Source: Budvicia diplopodorum
GTDB taxonomy: Bacteria; Pseudomonadota; Gammaproteobacteria; Enterobacterales; Enterobacteriaceae
DNA length: 64,000 nucleotides
Reading direction: 5' to 3'
NCBI RefSeq assembly: GCF_009800925.1
Contig: NZ_WOYF01000002.1
Span: forward strand, 124,001-188,000
The number at the start of each line of letters is the position of its first letter. Position 1 is the stretch's first letter. The notes under the pieces were generated by a model. It had not been told where the DNA came from. It saw only the letters and a program-made list of their open reading frames with translations, and ran no database searches. Of the stretch, positions 1-8,813 are shown piece by piece. A program made the translations under genes and the position numbers.

Positions 1-1011
1 GTTCAGTTCTGGTGGCCTGAAATCCCTACGTGGGTTTCTGCTGCAGTATTCTTTGTGCTGATAAACCTGATTAACCTCACCACCGTTAAAGTCTACGGAG
101 AGATGGAGTTCTGGTTTGCCATTATTAAAGTGGCCGCCATTATCGGCATGATAATTTTTGGCGCGGGCCTATTAATTTTCGGACTGGGCGGCCCGGAGGC
201 CGCTATCAGCAACCTATGGTCACTCGAAGGCGGGTTTATGCCTTTCGGCACCGAAGGTCTGATTATGGCTACCGCCATCATTATGTTCTCCTTCGGCGGC
301 CTTGAGCTGATTGGTATTACCGCGGCTGAAGCCGACAATCCGCAAAAAAGCATTCCGAAAGCCATTAATCAGGTTATCTACCGTATTCTGATTTTCTATA
401 TTGGCTCGCTGGTGGTACTGCTTTCGCTCTATCCGTGGACTAAAGTAGCCGAAGGTGGAAGCCCCTTCGTCATGATTTTCCATCATTTAAACAGTAACAT
501 CGTCGCTACGGCGCTGAATATCGTGGTACTGACCGCAGCCCTATCGGTTTATAACAGCTGCGTTTATAGCAATAGCCGCATGCTATATGGTCTGGCACTG
601 CAAAAAAATGCACCAAAAAGGTTGGCAACAACCAACAGCCGCGGCGTACCGGTTAATGCGATCTTACTTTCCAGTACCATTGCCGCCATTGGTATTCTGA
701 TTAACTACCTGATCCCCAAAGAAGCGATTGGTATTCTCATGTCTCTGGTAGTCTCCAGCATAGTGATTAACTGGGCGATGATTAGCCTATCTCACCTGAA
801 ATTCCGTGCGGCTAAAGATAAAGAAGGCATCGTTCCTAAGTTTAAATCGCTGTTTCACCCGTTTAGCAACTACCTTTGCCTGCTGTTCTTAGCCGGCGTT
901 CTGGTGATTATGTTCATCACCCCGGGAATTCGCATTTCAGTGCTACTGATTCCGGTCTGGCTGGCTGCGCTAGGCGTTGGTTATCTGATTAATCGTCGTC
1001 TAATCAAGTAA
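1..1011 (+). CDS. aroP: Aromatic amino acid permease AroP, 5' truncated by window edge
   Basis: This is an inner-membrane proton symporter of the amino acid-polyamine-organocation family that imports phenylalanine, tyrosine and tryptophan. The reading frame is open from base 1, so about 120 N-terminal residues of the usual ~457 lie outside the window and 336 residues are visible. The visible part is a series of hydrophobic helices. It carries the stretches GEMEFWFAIIKV, FSFGGLELIGITAAEADNP and LTAALSVYNSCVY, which match E. coli AroP almost residue for residue; PheP and ProY are the nearest alternatives. It converges on ampD with a shared terminator between them. In E. coli ampE would lie between these two genes, and it is missing here. 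Confidence 0.9.
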   Translation, partial: VQFWWPEIPTWVSAAVFFVLINLINLTTVKVYGEMEFWFAIIKVAAIIGMIIFGAGLLIFGLGGPEAAISNLWSLEGGFMPFGTEGLIMATAIIMFSFGGLELIGITAAEADNPQKSIPKAINQVIYRILIFYIGSLVVLLSLYPWTKVAEGGSPFVMIFHHLNSNIVATALNIVVLTAALSVYNSCVYSNSRMLYGLALQKNAPKRLATTNSRGVPVNAILLSSTIAAIGILINYLIPKEAIGILMSLVVSSIVINWAMISLSHLKFRAAKDKEGIVPKFKSLFHPFSNYLCLLFLAGVLVIMFITPGIRISVLLIPVWLAALGVGYLINRRLIK

Positions 1012-1029
1012 CGCCCTCTTGGGCAGAAT

Positions 1030-1066
1030 AAAAAATCCCCGCGGGTAAATACCGCGGGGATTTTTT
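1030..1066. terminator. Bidirectional intrinsic terminator between aroP and ampD
   Basis: A perfect 15-bp inverted repeat (arms 1030-1044 and 1052-1066, GC core CCCCGCGG) has A-rich and T-rich ends, so it reads as a rho-independent terminator on both strands. It sits between the convergent 3' ends of aroP and ampD. Confidence 0.9.
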
Positions 1067-1089
1067 ATTTCCAACGTCGATCGTCTCGG

Positions 1090-1632
1090 CTAACGCGAAA
1101 TCAACGCCTTATAGCAATTCCAGTCAAAATGCGGCCCCGGATCGGTTTTACGCCCGGGCGCGATATCGCTATGGCCAGTAATTCTTTCCGCGTTAATCGG
1201 GTAACTGGCCATCAACAGTTGGGTTACTACCGACAGGCTCTGGTATTGCTCTGGCGTGAAATCCCGATCGTCGGTTCCCTCCATCTCAATACCAATTGAG
1301 AAATCATTACACTGCTCCCGCCCTTGATACAGCGAAACGCCGGCATGCCATGCTCGTTTATCAAAAGGAACATATTGCACAATCGCGCCGTCACGGCGAA
1401 TCAGGCAGTGGGCAGACACGCGCAGGTGGGCGATATCGGCAAAATAAGGGTGCTGATTGGGGTCTAAAGTACCGGTAAACAACCGATCTATATGAGGACC
1501 ACCAAATTCGCCCGGCGGCAGGCTAATATTATGAATCACTAATAATGAAGGAACTTCCCCATCAGGGCGCTCATCACAATGCGCAGAGGCTACCCGCTTC
1601 ACGCCGGTAAGCCACCCGTCAATTAACTTCAT
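1090..1632 (-). CDS. ampD: 1,6-anhydro-N-acetylmuramyl-L-alanine amidase AmpD
   Basis: This cytoplasmic zinc amidase removes the peptide from anhydro-muropeptides during cell-wall recycling. In species with AmpC it thereby keeps beta-lactamase induction low. The 180 residues form one amidase_2 domain. The zinc ligands of the family fall at the canonical positions H34, H154 and D164, with K162 beside them in the GRKTDPG motif. The start has a GAGG ribosome site five bases upstream. No ampE follows: the next feature downstream is the terminator shared with aroP. Upstream lies ppdD, divergently, without the nadC gene usually found there. Confidence 0.95.
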   Translation of the reverse strand: MKLIDGWLTGVKRVASAHCDERPDGEVPSLLVIHNISLPPGEFGGPHIDRLFTGTLDPNQHPYFADIAHLRVSAHCLIRRDGAIVQYVPFDKRAWHAGVSLYQGREQCNDFSIGIEMEGTDDRDFTPEQYQSLSVVTQLLMASYPINAERITGHSDIAPGRKTDPGPHFDWNCYKALISR

Positions 1633-1884
1633 ATATCCTCAATCTATTCCATTATTCAGCAATAATAAGTTGATTATAGAGTGGCGATGATTATCGACGT
1701 AATCATTTATTTATCGTCAAAAAAAATGCGTAGTACCTCTCATCGCTAAATGTAACTCAATCCTAAGCCAAAATTTATTCAGAAGCAGTTCTAACAAACG
1801 CACCATGGCCGTTCTATTAGCGCTGGCGGTCAATAAACTCCTGATAACGTTTACCCCACGGCCAACTTATCAGGAGTTAACTTT

Positions 1885-2334
1885 ATGCAACATCAGGGCG
1901 GTTTTACCCTTTTTGAATTGATGATTGTTATCGCCATCATCGCCATACTCACCGCCGTTGGACTACCGGCCTATCAGGGCTATATTCAAAAAGCGGCACT
2001 CACCGATATGCTACAGGCAATGGTGCCATATAAAACGGCCATTGAGCTTTGCTCATTAGAAAACGGCAATCTCGCCCCGTGCGACAACAACAGCAACGGT
2101 ATTCCTGCTGATAGAGCGACCCGCTACGTACAAAAAATCGTGGTCTCAGGTGGCTCAATTACCTTGACCGGACAAAGCGCTTTACAAGATTTGACCGTAA
2201 CGCTGATCCCTACGCTTGATCCCACGTCAGGAGGATTAATCTGGCAAAGAAGCTGTAAGAGTGCCAAAAACACGGCCAGTCTTGAGCAAGCCTGTCATGA
2301 CATTTTTCGTTTTAACGACGTGAGCAACCCATGA
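1885..2334 (+). CDS. ppdD: Type IV major pilin-like prepilin PpdD
   Basis: This is a type IV prepilin, exported to the inner membrane, cleaved by prepilin peptidase and assembled into a pilus. The short leader ends at glycine in GFTLFELMIV, so cleavage falls between G and F and leaves the conserved Glu at mature position 5. A ~20-residue hydrophobic helix follows. The globular domain has four cysteines, likely two disulfides. Its 149 residues compare with 146 in E. coli PpdD. An AGGAG ribosome site precedes the ATG. The stop codon overlaps the hofB start, so ppdD-hofB-hofC is one operon. The matching peptidase gene lies at 11.1 kb. Confidence 0.9.
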   Translation: MQHQGGFTLFELMIVIAIIAILTAVGLPAYQGYIQKAALTDMLQAMVPYKTAIELCSLENGNLAPCDNNSNGIPADRATRYVQKIVVSGGSITLTGQSALQDLTVTLIPTLDPTSGGLIWQRSCKSAKNTASLEQACHDIFRFNDVSNP

Positions 2335-3803
2335 AAGATATCAGCGAAGCAATTTTGACTGAATGCCTGCGCTATCAGGTGATTCCGCTGGCGATGGAAA
2401 ATAATCAATTGGTTATTGCCGCGGTAGAAAGTGAATCGCTGAATCAGGTGATATCAGAGCTCAGTTTCACCTGTGGCTGCCATATTAAAGTCAACTACTG
2501 GCCGGCAATGAAAGTTGAACAATATATTCATCGGTTAAAACATTCTCGTCCTGATGGTGCATTAATAGCCGTAGCCCAGTTGCAATTACCAAACGATGAA
2601 GCCGCTGAATATGCAGACGAGCGACATGATGATGAACCGGTGGTGCAATTCATCAATCAGGTCATCCGGCAAGCATTTCAGCGCAGAGCGTCTGATATCC
2701 ATTTTGAACCTTATGCCGGTCACTATCGAATCCGCCTGCGCATCGACGGAACCCTACAGGAAACGGCAATGCCGCCAGCGGCTCTGGCCCTACAGCTAGC
2801 AGCCAGACTAAAGATTATGGGCCGCTTAGATATTGCAGAAAGAAGGCTACCTCAGGACGGGCAATTAACTTTTAATCTCGACGGCGAAGAGCGCGCCCTA
2901 AGAATATCCACCATTCCCGTCTCTGCCGGAGAAAAAGTGGTATTACGGGTTATGGAGTCAGGTAAAGCACCACAGGAAATAGCCTCAATGGGTATGCCTA
3001 CAAAACTTCAGACGCTCTATACCAGCATGATTCACCAGCCTCAGGGGCTGATTCTGGTTACAGGCCCGACCGGCAGCGGAAAAACGGCCACGCTATACGC
3101 GGGCCTTCGCCTGCTTAACGATGCGTCACGCAATATTTGTAGCGTTGAAGATCCGATAGAGATCCCGCTTAGCGGAATGAATCAGACCCAGATTAATCTT
3201 AAAGCGGGTATCACATTCAGCACCGCGCTTCGCGCATTCTTACGTCAGGATCCGGATATATTAATGGTTGGCGAAATCCGCGATCGGGAAACGGCTGACA
3301 TAGCCATTGAAGCCGCCCAGACAGGGCATTTAGTGCTTGCTACCTTACATACTAACTCTGCGGCAGATACGCTGGTTCGTTTAAGCCAAATGGGTATTCC
3401 CGACTACTTACTGGCGTCTAGCCTAAAGCTGATCGTCGCCCAGCGGCTAATCCGATGCCTGTGCCCCCGCTGCCGGCAGAAAAAACCCCATGACCAGAAA
3501 GTATATCGAGGAGGGAAAAACATCACGCTTCATGATTCTCAGGCAATGGGCTGTGAGCACTGCCTTAGCGGATATTACGGGCGAACCGGCATTTATGAAA
3601 TGCTATGCGTTACTGATGAACTCAGGCAGGCGCTATTTAACGGAGCAACGGCTACTCAGCTGCATATATTGGCCTGCCAACAGGGAATGGTCCCCCTATT
3701 CGAAGCCGGTATCACGCTGGTAGAACAGGGAATAACGTCACTTCAGGAGCTTTATCGAACTATCGGGGCGGCCCATCAGGAGCCAGAGGCGGATTTGCTA
3801 TGA
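2331..3803 (+). CDS. hofB: Type IV pilus assembly ATPase HofB (GspE/PilB family)
   Basis: This is a cytoplasmic hexameric secretion ATPase that powers pilus extension. An N-terminal domain (residues 1-~100) precedes the catalytic core. Walker A reads GPTGSGKT near residue 245. The Asp box and Walker B region read DILMVGEIRDRE, followed by the His box AATLHTNSA-like stretch. Near residues 365-410 two CxxC pairs (CLCPRC and CEHC) form the zinc-binding C-terminal element typical of GspE/PilB. It has 490 residues against 461 in E. coli HofB. It overlaps ppdD by four bases (ATGA) and hofC by four bases, indicating translational coupling. Confidence 0.92.
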   Translation: MKDISEAILTECLRYQVIPLAMENNQLVIAAVESESLNQVISELSFTCGCHIKVNYWPAMKVEQYIHRLKHSRPDGALIAVAQLQLPNDEAAEYADERHDDEPVVQFINQVIRQAFQRRASDIHFEPYAGHYRIRLRIDGTLQETAMPPAALALQLAARLKIMGRLDIAERRLPQDGQLTFNLDGEERALRISTIPVSAGEKVVLRVMESGKAPQEIASMGMPTKLQTLYTSMIHQPQGLILVTGPTGSGKTATLYAGLRLLNDASRNICSVEDPIEIPLSGMNQTQINLKAGITFSTALRAFLRQDPDILMVGEIRDRETADIAIEAAQTGHLVLATLHTNSAADTLVRLSQMGIPDYLLASSLKLIVAQRLIRCLCPRCRQKKPHDQKVYRGGKNITLHDSQAMGCEHCLSGYYGRTGIYEMLCVTDELRQALFNGATATQLHILACQQGMVPLFEAGITLVEQGITSLQELYRTIGAAHQEPEADLL

Positions 3804-4987
3804 AATACGCACGATTATTTATCTGGCAAGATTTCGAAGGCCGTAGCGGAGAGATTCCGGCTCACTCGCTGTCACAGGCCAGACAGCTGCTGATGGCACA
3901 GGGGGTTATTCCCGTACGCATAAAACCGGATACCAAACTAACCCACAGGCAGTGGCAACTGTCAGCGCTATCGATTATTACCCGTCAGCTGGCAACCCTG
4001 CTACAGGCAGGATTACCGTTAAACCACTGTCTGAATCTTATTGCGTCCGAACATCCGCAGGCCGCATGGCGCTATGTACTAAAAGCGCTACAGCTACAGA
4101 TATCACAGGGGAAATCATTTTCTCTGGCGCTAACGGAATATCCTGAAGCCTTTCCTCCCCTGTTTCGTGAACTGATAACAACGGGAGAGCTTACCGGTAA
4201 ACTCGATCGGTGCTGCTTCTTGCTGGCCAAACAGCAGGAAAAAACGCTCCGGCTACAGCAAAAAGTGCGTAAGGCATTGAGCTATCCGCTGTTTGTTCTG
4301 GCGGTTGCCCTGCTGGTGTCATTATTAATGCTGATATTAGTACTACCGGCATTTACTGAGATCTACCAATCCTTCGATGCTCCCCTGCCGTACTTTACCC
4401 AATCTATTATTTCACTCTCAGAGGTCATTCAGGACTATGGGCTTATCCTGTTGGCCATAGCTGCCGGGCTTTATGGATATTATGTTAAAACGCTGCACCC
4501 GCAGCAGCGTTGGAAAGAAAAAGAACAAAAGGCCATTCTCTATATTCCTCTCGGTGGAAAATTAATTCAGACCAACATATTGGCCAGAATATTCCGCACC
4601 CTTTCCATGACTCAAAGTGCGGGTATTCCATTAACCACCGGAATCAAGTCAGCGGCAAATACATCGGGAAATATCCATTATTATAATTCTCTGACCGAAA
4701 TATTAAGGTTAATTGAACAAGGCACACCGCTATTTAAGGCTCTACAACAACAATATTTATTTCCGCCCCTGTCTAATCAGCTTATTCGGGCGGGAGAAGA
4801 GTCCGGAATGTTAGATACCATGCTGGATAAATTAGCTGATATCTATGAGGCCGACGCGGAGAATCAGGCCGAAAATCTATCGGCTAAGGTTGAACCGATG
4901 CTCATGGCCCTAATGGCCATTATCGTTGGTGGGCTGGTCATTGCCATTTACCTGCCAATATTTCAACTAGGTAACGTAATGGGGTAG
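3800..4987 (+). CDS. hofC: Type IV pilus inner-membrane platform protein HofC (GspF/PilC family)
   Basis: This is the polytopic inner-membrane platform that couples the HofB ATPase to pilin assembly. Two repeated T2SSF cytoplasmic domains (roughly residues 60-180 and 260-380) are separated by hydrophobic segments near 165-190 and 210-230, and a final helix lies at ~370-390. The duplicated signature with LLQAGLPL in the first half and TQSAGIPL in the second is visible. It has 395 residues, close to the 400 of E. coli HofC. It is the last gene of the ppdD operon. The secretin and the HofM-P genes are not in the window. Confidence 0.92.
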   Translation: MKYARLFIWQDFEGRSGEIPAHSLSQARQLLMAQGVIPVRIKPDTKLTHRQWQLSALSIITRQLATLLQAGLPLNHCLNLIASEHPQAAWRYVLKALQLQISQGKSFSLALTEYPEAFPPLFRELITTGELTGKLDRCCFLLAKQQEKTLRLQQKVRKALSYPLFVLAVALLVSLLMLILVLPAFTEIYQSFDAPLPYFTQSIISLSEVIQDYGLILLAIAAGLYGYYVKTLHPQQRWKEKEQKAILYIPLGGKLIQTNILARIFRTLSMTQSAGIPLTTGIKSAANTSGNIHYYNSLTEILRLIEQGTPLFKALQQQYLFPPLSNQLIRAGEESGMLDTMLDKLADIYEADAENQAENLSAKVEPMLMALMAIIVGGLVIAIYLPIFQLGNVMG

Positions 4988-5199
4988 CTCACTCAAAAAG
5001 GCGGTCATAAATAGCCCGCTAGTTTCGGAGGGTAATATTAAAAAGGGATGCACACATTGCATTATTTATATTCATTTTCCTGCTATTTATAACTATATGC
5101 GATGTTGCTCTCCTTTTATTTTGCCAGTTTTGCCAAATTGTATTAGCAATTATTTGCTGCTTTACCGTCTCCCTAAATTTGAATTAGAGGAAAAGTAAC

Positions 5200-6156
5200 A
5201 TGCTAAAACGCTTATTGATCGTAAGTACTATCGCAACCCTGATATCAGGTGCGGCATATGCAGAATCATTAACCGTCGGATTCTCACAGATTGGTTCAGA
5301 ATCAGGCTGGCGAGCAGCCGAAACGTCCGTTGCAAAGGAGCAGGCGAAACAACGGGGCATCACGTTAAAAATTGCCGATGCGCAGCAAAAACAAGAAAAC
5401 CAAATTAAAGCCGTACGCTCCTTTATTGCACAAGGCGTCGATGCCATATTTATAGCTCCGGTGGTACAAACCGGCTGGGAACCCGTTCTGGAAGAGGCTA
5501 AAGACGCCAAAATCCCAGTCTTTTTGCTAGACAGAAACATCACGGCTAAAGACACCTCACTCTATATGTCCGTCGTTACGGCCGACAATGTCTATGAAGG
5601 AAAAGTGGCCGGTGACTGGCTGGTTAAACAAATGGCTGGCAAACCTTGTAACGTAGTTGAATTACAGGGCACCGTTGGTGCTAGCGTAGCCCTTGACCGT
5701 AAAAAAGGTTTTTCAAATGCCATTGCCGCTACTCCAGATATTAAGATCATCCGTACTCAGTCCGGCGACTTTACCCGCAGTAAAGGCAAAGAAGTTATGG
5801 AAAGCTTTATTAAAGCCGAAGATCGCGGCAAGAATATCTGCGCGGTTTACGCCCATAATGACGATATGGCTATCGGAGCCATTCAGGCCATTAAAGAAGC
5901 CGGTCTGAAGCCCGGCAGCGATATCAAAATTATTTCTATTGATGCCGTACCGGACATATTCAAAGCGATGCTGGCCGGTGAAGCCAACCTGACCGTTGAA
6001 TTAACGCCAAATATGGCAGGCCCGGCGTTTGATGCACTGATCGCCTATAAAAAAGACGGCACTATGCCACCAAAGGTTATCCAAACAGAATCTAAAGCTT
6101 TTGGCCCGGAAAGCGCTCAACAACAAATCGACCTGAAGAAAAGTATGGGGTATTAA
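5200..6156 (+). CDS. ytfQ: Periplasmic sugar-binding protein YtfQ (galactofuranose family)
   Basis: This is the substrate-binding protein of an ABC importer; in E. coli YtfQ binds galactofuranose with some galactopyranose. A signal peptide of about 21 residues ends at GAAYA before ESLTVGFSQ. The remainder is a type I periplasmic binding fold. Its 318 residues equal the E. coli protein in length, and long stretches such as IADAQQKQENQIKAVRSF are near-identical. It is followed by a strong intercistronic hairpin and then ytfR, ytfT and yjfF. In E. coli this operon lies elsewhere, near fbp; here it sits between hofC and guaC. No dedicated regulator gene adjoins it. Confidence 0.93.
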   Translation: MLKRLLIVSTIATLISGAAYAESLTVGFSQIGSESGWRAAETSVAKEQAKQRGITLKIADAQQKQENQIKAVRSFIAQGVDAIFIAPVVQTGWEPVLEEAKDAKIPVFLLDRNITAKDTSLYMSVVTADNVYEGKVAGDWLVKQMAGKPCNVVELQGTVGASVALDRKKGFSNAIAATPDIKIIRTQSGDFTRSKGKEVMESFIKAEDRGKNICAVYAHNDDMAIGAIQAIKEAGLKPGSDIKIISIDAVPDIFKAMLAGEANLTVELTPNMAGPAFDALIAYKKDGTMPPKVIQTESKAFGPESAQQQIDLKKSMGY

Positions 6157-6177
6157 ACGCCCACTGCTCTACCGTTA

Positions 6178-6208
6178 GCGGCTATATTCGTATAACGAAT
6201 ATAGCCGC
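6178..6208 (+). other. Intercistronic stem-loop between ytfQ and ytfR
   Basis: A perfect 14-bp inverted repeat (6178-6191 and 6195-6208) with a 3-base loop and no T-tract follows the ytfQ stop. By analogy with malE-malF, such hairpins stabilise the upstream message so the binding protein is made in excess over the membrane parts. That role is inference. Confidence 0.75.
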
Positions 6209-6277
6209 CACCCCACGCACTTTCTGTCAAAACTCATCAACAGTGGCAGCGATGTACCAGTAAAAACAGGGGAAGAA

Positions 6278-7786
6278 ATGGCAGAACAACATCGACCGGA
6301 AAAGATATTGCTGGATATTCAGGGAGTCAGTAAGTCATTCCCCGGAGTAAGGGCGCTTCACAATGTGTCTCTGACAATAGGCTACGGCGAAATCATGGCA
6401 CTGTTGGGTGAAAACGGTGCGGGAAAATCAACGCTGATTAAAGCCCTGACCGGTGTTTATCCGAAAGACAGCGGAACTATTTTTCTGGAAGGAAAAGAGA
6501 TTAACCCAACCAGTACGGCCCATGCTCAATCGATTGGTATCGGAACGGTTTATCAGGAAGTCAACTTGCTGCCAAACATGTCGGTCGCGGATAACTTATT
6601 TATCGGGCGCGAACCAACAAAATATGGTCTGGTGAATAGAAAAGAAATTGTTCGTCGCGCCCGACAAATCATGACCAGCTATGGCTTCGAACTCGACGTG
6701 ACTCAACCGCTCGGTCACTACTCCGTTGCTATGCAGCAAATTATTGCCATCGCCAGAGCCGTTGACCTATCGGCTAAGATCTTGATCCTCGATGAACCAA
6801 CCGCGAGCCTGGATACCAACGAGGTCGAACTGCTATTCAGCATTATGCGGGATCTCCGCTCCCGCGGAGTCAGCCTGATATTTATTACCCATTTTCTCGA
6901 TCAGGTTTATGCCGTCACTGACCGTATTACCGTTTTACGTAACGGAGAATTAGTCGGAACGAAGGTCACCGCCGAATTGCCGCAAATAGAGCTAGTAAAA
7001 ATGATGCTGGGGCGGGAGCTTGAAGATAATGCCCTACGCCGCGCCGGGCGAACGCTACGCAGCGACAAACCCATAGCCTCCTTTAAACAGTATGGTAAAA
7101 CAGGCACTATCCGGCCGTTTGACCTCGACGTGCGCCCCGGAGAAGTCGTCGGGCTGGCCGGATTACTGGGTTCGGGCAGAACCGAAACCGCAGAGGTAAT
7201 TTTTGGCATTAAGCCCGCCGATTCCGGGCAGGCATTTGTTAAAGGCAGAGAAGTCAAAATCCGTTCGGCCAGACAGGCGTCATCGCTAGGCTTCGGATTT
7301 TGCCCGGAAGACAGAAAAACCGAAGGAATTATTGCCGCCGCCTCCGTCAGAGAGAACATTATTCTCGCACTTCAGACTCAGCGCGGCTGGCTACACCCGA
7401 TATCCCGCAAAGAGCAGGATGACATTGCCGCACGTTTTATACGCCAGTTGGGCATCAAAACCCCAAGCCCTGAGCAGCCTATCCAGTTTCTATCCGGCGG
7501 TAATCAGCAAAAAGTACTGCTTTCCCGTTGGCTGGTGACTAAGCCTCAGTTTCTTATTTTGGATGAACCCACTCGCGGCATTGACGTTGGCGCGCACGCA
7601 GAAATTATCCGGCTAATAGAGACGCTTTGTGCTGATGGGCTAGCCCTGTTAGTTATCTCCTCCGAACTAGAAGAACTTATTGGCTATGCTGACAGAGTGA
7701 TAATCCTTCGAGACGGTAAACAGATAGCCGAAATTCCGGCAGAACGGCTGTCTATTCCGGCTATCATGAACGCTATCGCGGCCTAA
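6278..7786 (+). CDS. ytfR: Sugar ABC transporter ATPase YtfR, twin nucleotide-binding domains
   Basis: This cytoplasmic ATPase of the CUT2 sugar importer class carries two fused ATP-binding domains. The first (~residues 10-245) has Walker A GENGAGKST and a Walker B region ending ILDEPTASLD. The second (~260-500) has a degenerate Walker A, GLLGSGRTE, which is usual for this class, and the ABC signature LSGGNQQKV followed by LILDEPTRGIDVG. It has 502 residues against 500 in E. coli. The ATG follows a GGGGAAG ribosome site. The start of ytfT lies 12 bases beyond its stop. Confidence 0.93.
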   Translation: MAEQHRPEKILLDIQGVSKSFPGVRALHNVSLTIGYGEIMALLGENGAGKSTLIKALTGVYPKDSGTIFLEGKEINPTSTAHAQSIGIGTVYQEVNLLPNMSVADNLFIGREPTKYGLVNRKEIVRRARQIMTSYGFELDVTQPLGHYSVAMQQIIAIARAVDLSAKILILDEPTASLDTNEVELLFSIMRDLRSRGVSLIFITHFLDQVYAVTDRITVLRNGELVGTKVTAELPQIELVKMMLGRELEDNALRRAGRTLRSDKPIASFKQYGKTGTIRPFDLDVRPGEVVGLAGLLGSGRTETAEVIFGIKPADSGQAFVKGREVKIRSARQASSLGFGFCPEDRKTEGIIAAASVRENIILALQTQRGWLHPISRKEQDDIAARFIRQLGIKTPSPEQPIQFLSGGNQQKVLLSRWLVTKPQFLILDEPTRGIDVGAHAEIIRLIETLCADGLALLVISSELEELIGYADRVIILRDGKQIAEIPAERLSIPAIMNAIAA

Positions 7787-7798
7787 GGGGAAAATCAG

Positions 7799-8809
7799 AT
7801 GACGTCACACCCTACACCGCCCGCTGAACCGCTAAAAAAATCCGGTTTTAATTTACCCACAGGTTCCGCACAAATGGTCGCGCTGGCGGTTATTTTGCTG
7901 GTGAATGCATTGGTGGCTAACAACTTCTTCTCCATTCAAATTCAGGATGGTCGCCTGTTTGGTAGCCTGATTGATATTCTCAACCGTTGCGCGCCGGTAG
8001 CGATACTGGCGTTAGGAATGACGCTGGTCATTGCGACCGGTGGAATCGACCTATCAGTGGGTGCCGTAATGGCTATTGCCGGTGCCACTGCCGCGAGTAT
8101 GACCATCTCAGGTTTTCCTCTGGCAATCGTGCTGGCGGGAGCAATCGGAGCCGGTGCGCTGTGCGGGCTGTGGAACGGATTTCTGGTGGCTATCCTCAAA
8201 ATACAACCGATTGTTGCCACCCTGATGCTGATGGTTGCAGGCCGGGGTATCGCTCAGCTCATAACCGAGGGCCAGATAGTTACCTTTAACGATCCTACAC
8301 TGGCTTGGGTAGGCAGCGGCACAATGCTCTATTTACCCACCCCGATCTCCATTATTGTTTGCGTATTTCTTCTCCTTTGGGTGCTGACCCGCAAAACGGC
8401 TTTGGGGCTATTTATTGAATCAGCGGGAATTAATCTTAGAGCCGCCAAGAATGCGGGCGTAAATACCAATATGGTGGTGATGTCGACCTACGTGATTAGC
8501 GGCATATGTGCAGCGATTGCCGGAATTATTGTGGCCGCAGATATTCGCGGTGCAGACGCAAATAATGCCGGATTATGGTTAGAAATGGACGCGATTCTTG
8601 CGGTAGTAATTGGAGGGGCATCGCTTATGGGAGGGCGATTTAATCTATTGCTGTCATTGACCGGTGCCTTAATCATTCAGGGAATGAATACCGGAATTTT
8701 GCTCTCTGGCTATCAGCCACAGTGGAATCTGGTGGTAAAAGCGCTGGTGGTGCTGCTGGTTCTTGTCCTTCAGTCCCCTGCGTTTATGCGCTTATTGAGA
8801 AGGAGATAG
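7799..8809 (+). CDS. ytfT: Sugar ABC transporter permease YtfT
   Basis: This is one of the two inner-membrane permeases of the YtfQRT-YjfF importer (BPD_transp_2 family, as in RbsC). It has many hydrophobic helices and the family motif LGMTLVIATGGIDLSVGAV near residues 75-93, with a second conserved LAVVIGGASLMGGR stretch near 270. It has 336 residues against 341 in E. coli. An AAGGGG ribosome site precedes the ATG. The yjfF start lies four bases beyond the stop, so expression is coupled. Confidence 0.92.
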   Translation: MTSHPTPPAEPLKKSGFNLPTGSAQMVALAVILLVNALVANNFFSIQIQDGRLFGSLIDILNRCAPVAILALGMTLVIATGGIDLSVGAVMAIAGATAASMTISGFPLAIVLAGAIGAGALCGLWNGFLVAILKIQPIVATLMLMVAGRGIAQLITEGQIVTFNDPTLAWVGSGTMLYLPTPISIIVCVFLLLWVLTRKTALGLFIESAGINLRAAKNAGVNTNMVVMSTYVISGICAAIAGIIVAADIRGADANNAGLWLEMDAILAVVIGGASLMGGRFNLLLSLTGALIIQGMNTGILLSGYQPQWNLVVKALVVLLVLVLQSPAFMRLLRRR

Positions 8810-8813
8810 GGTC

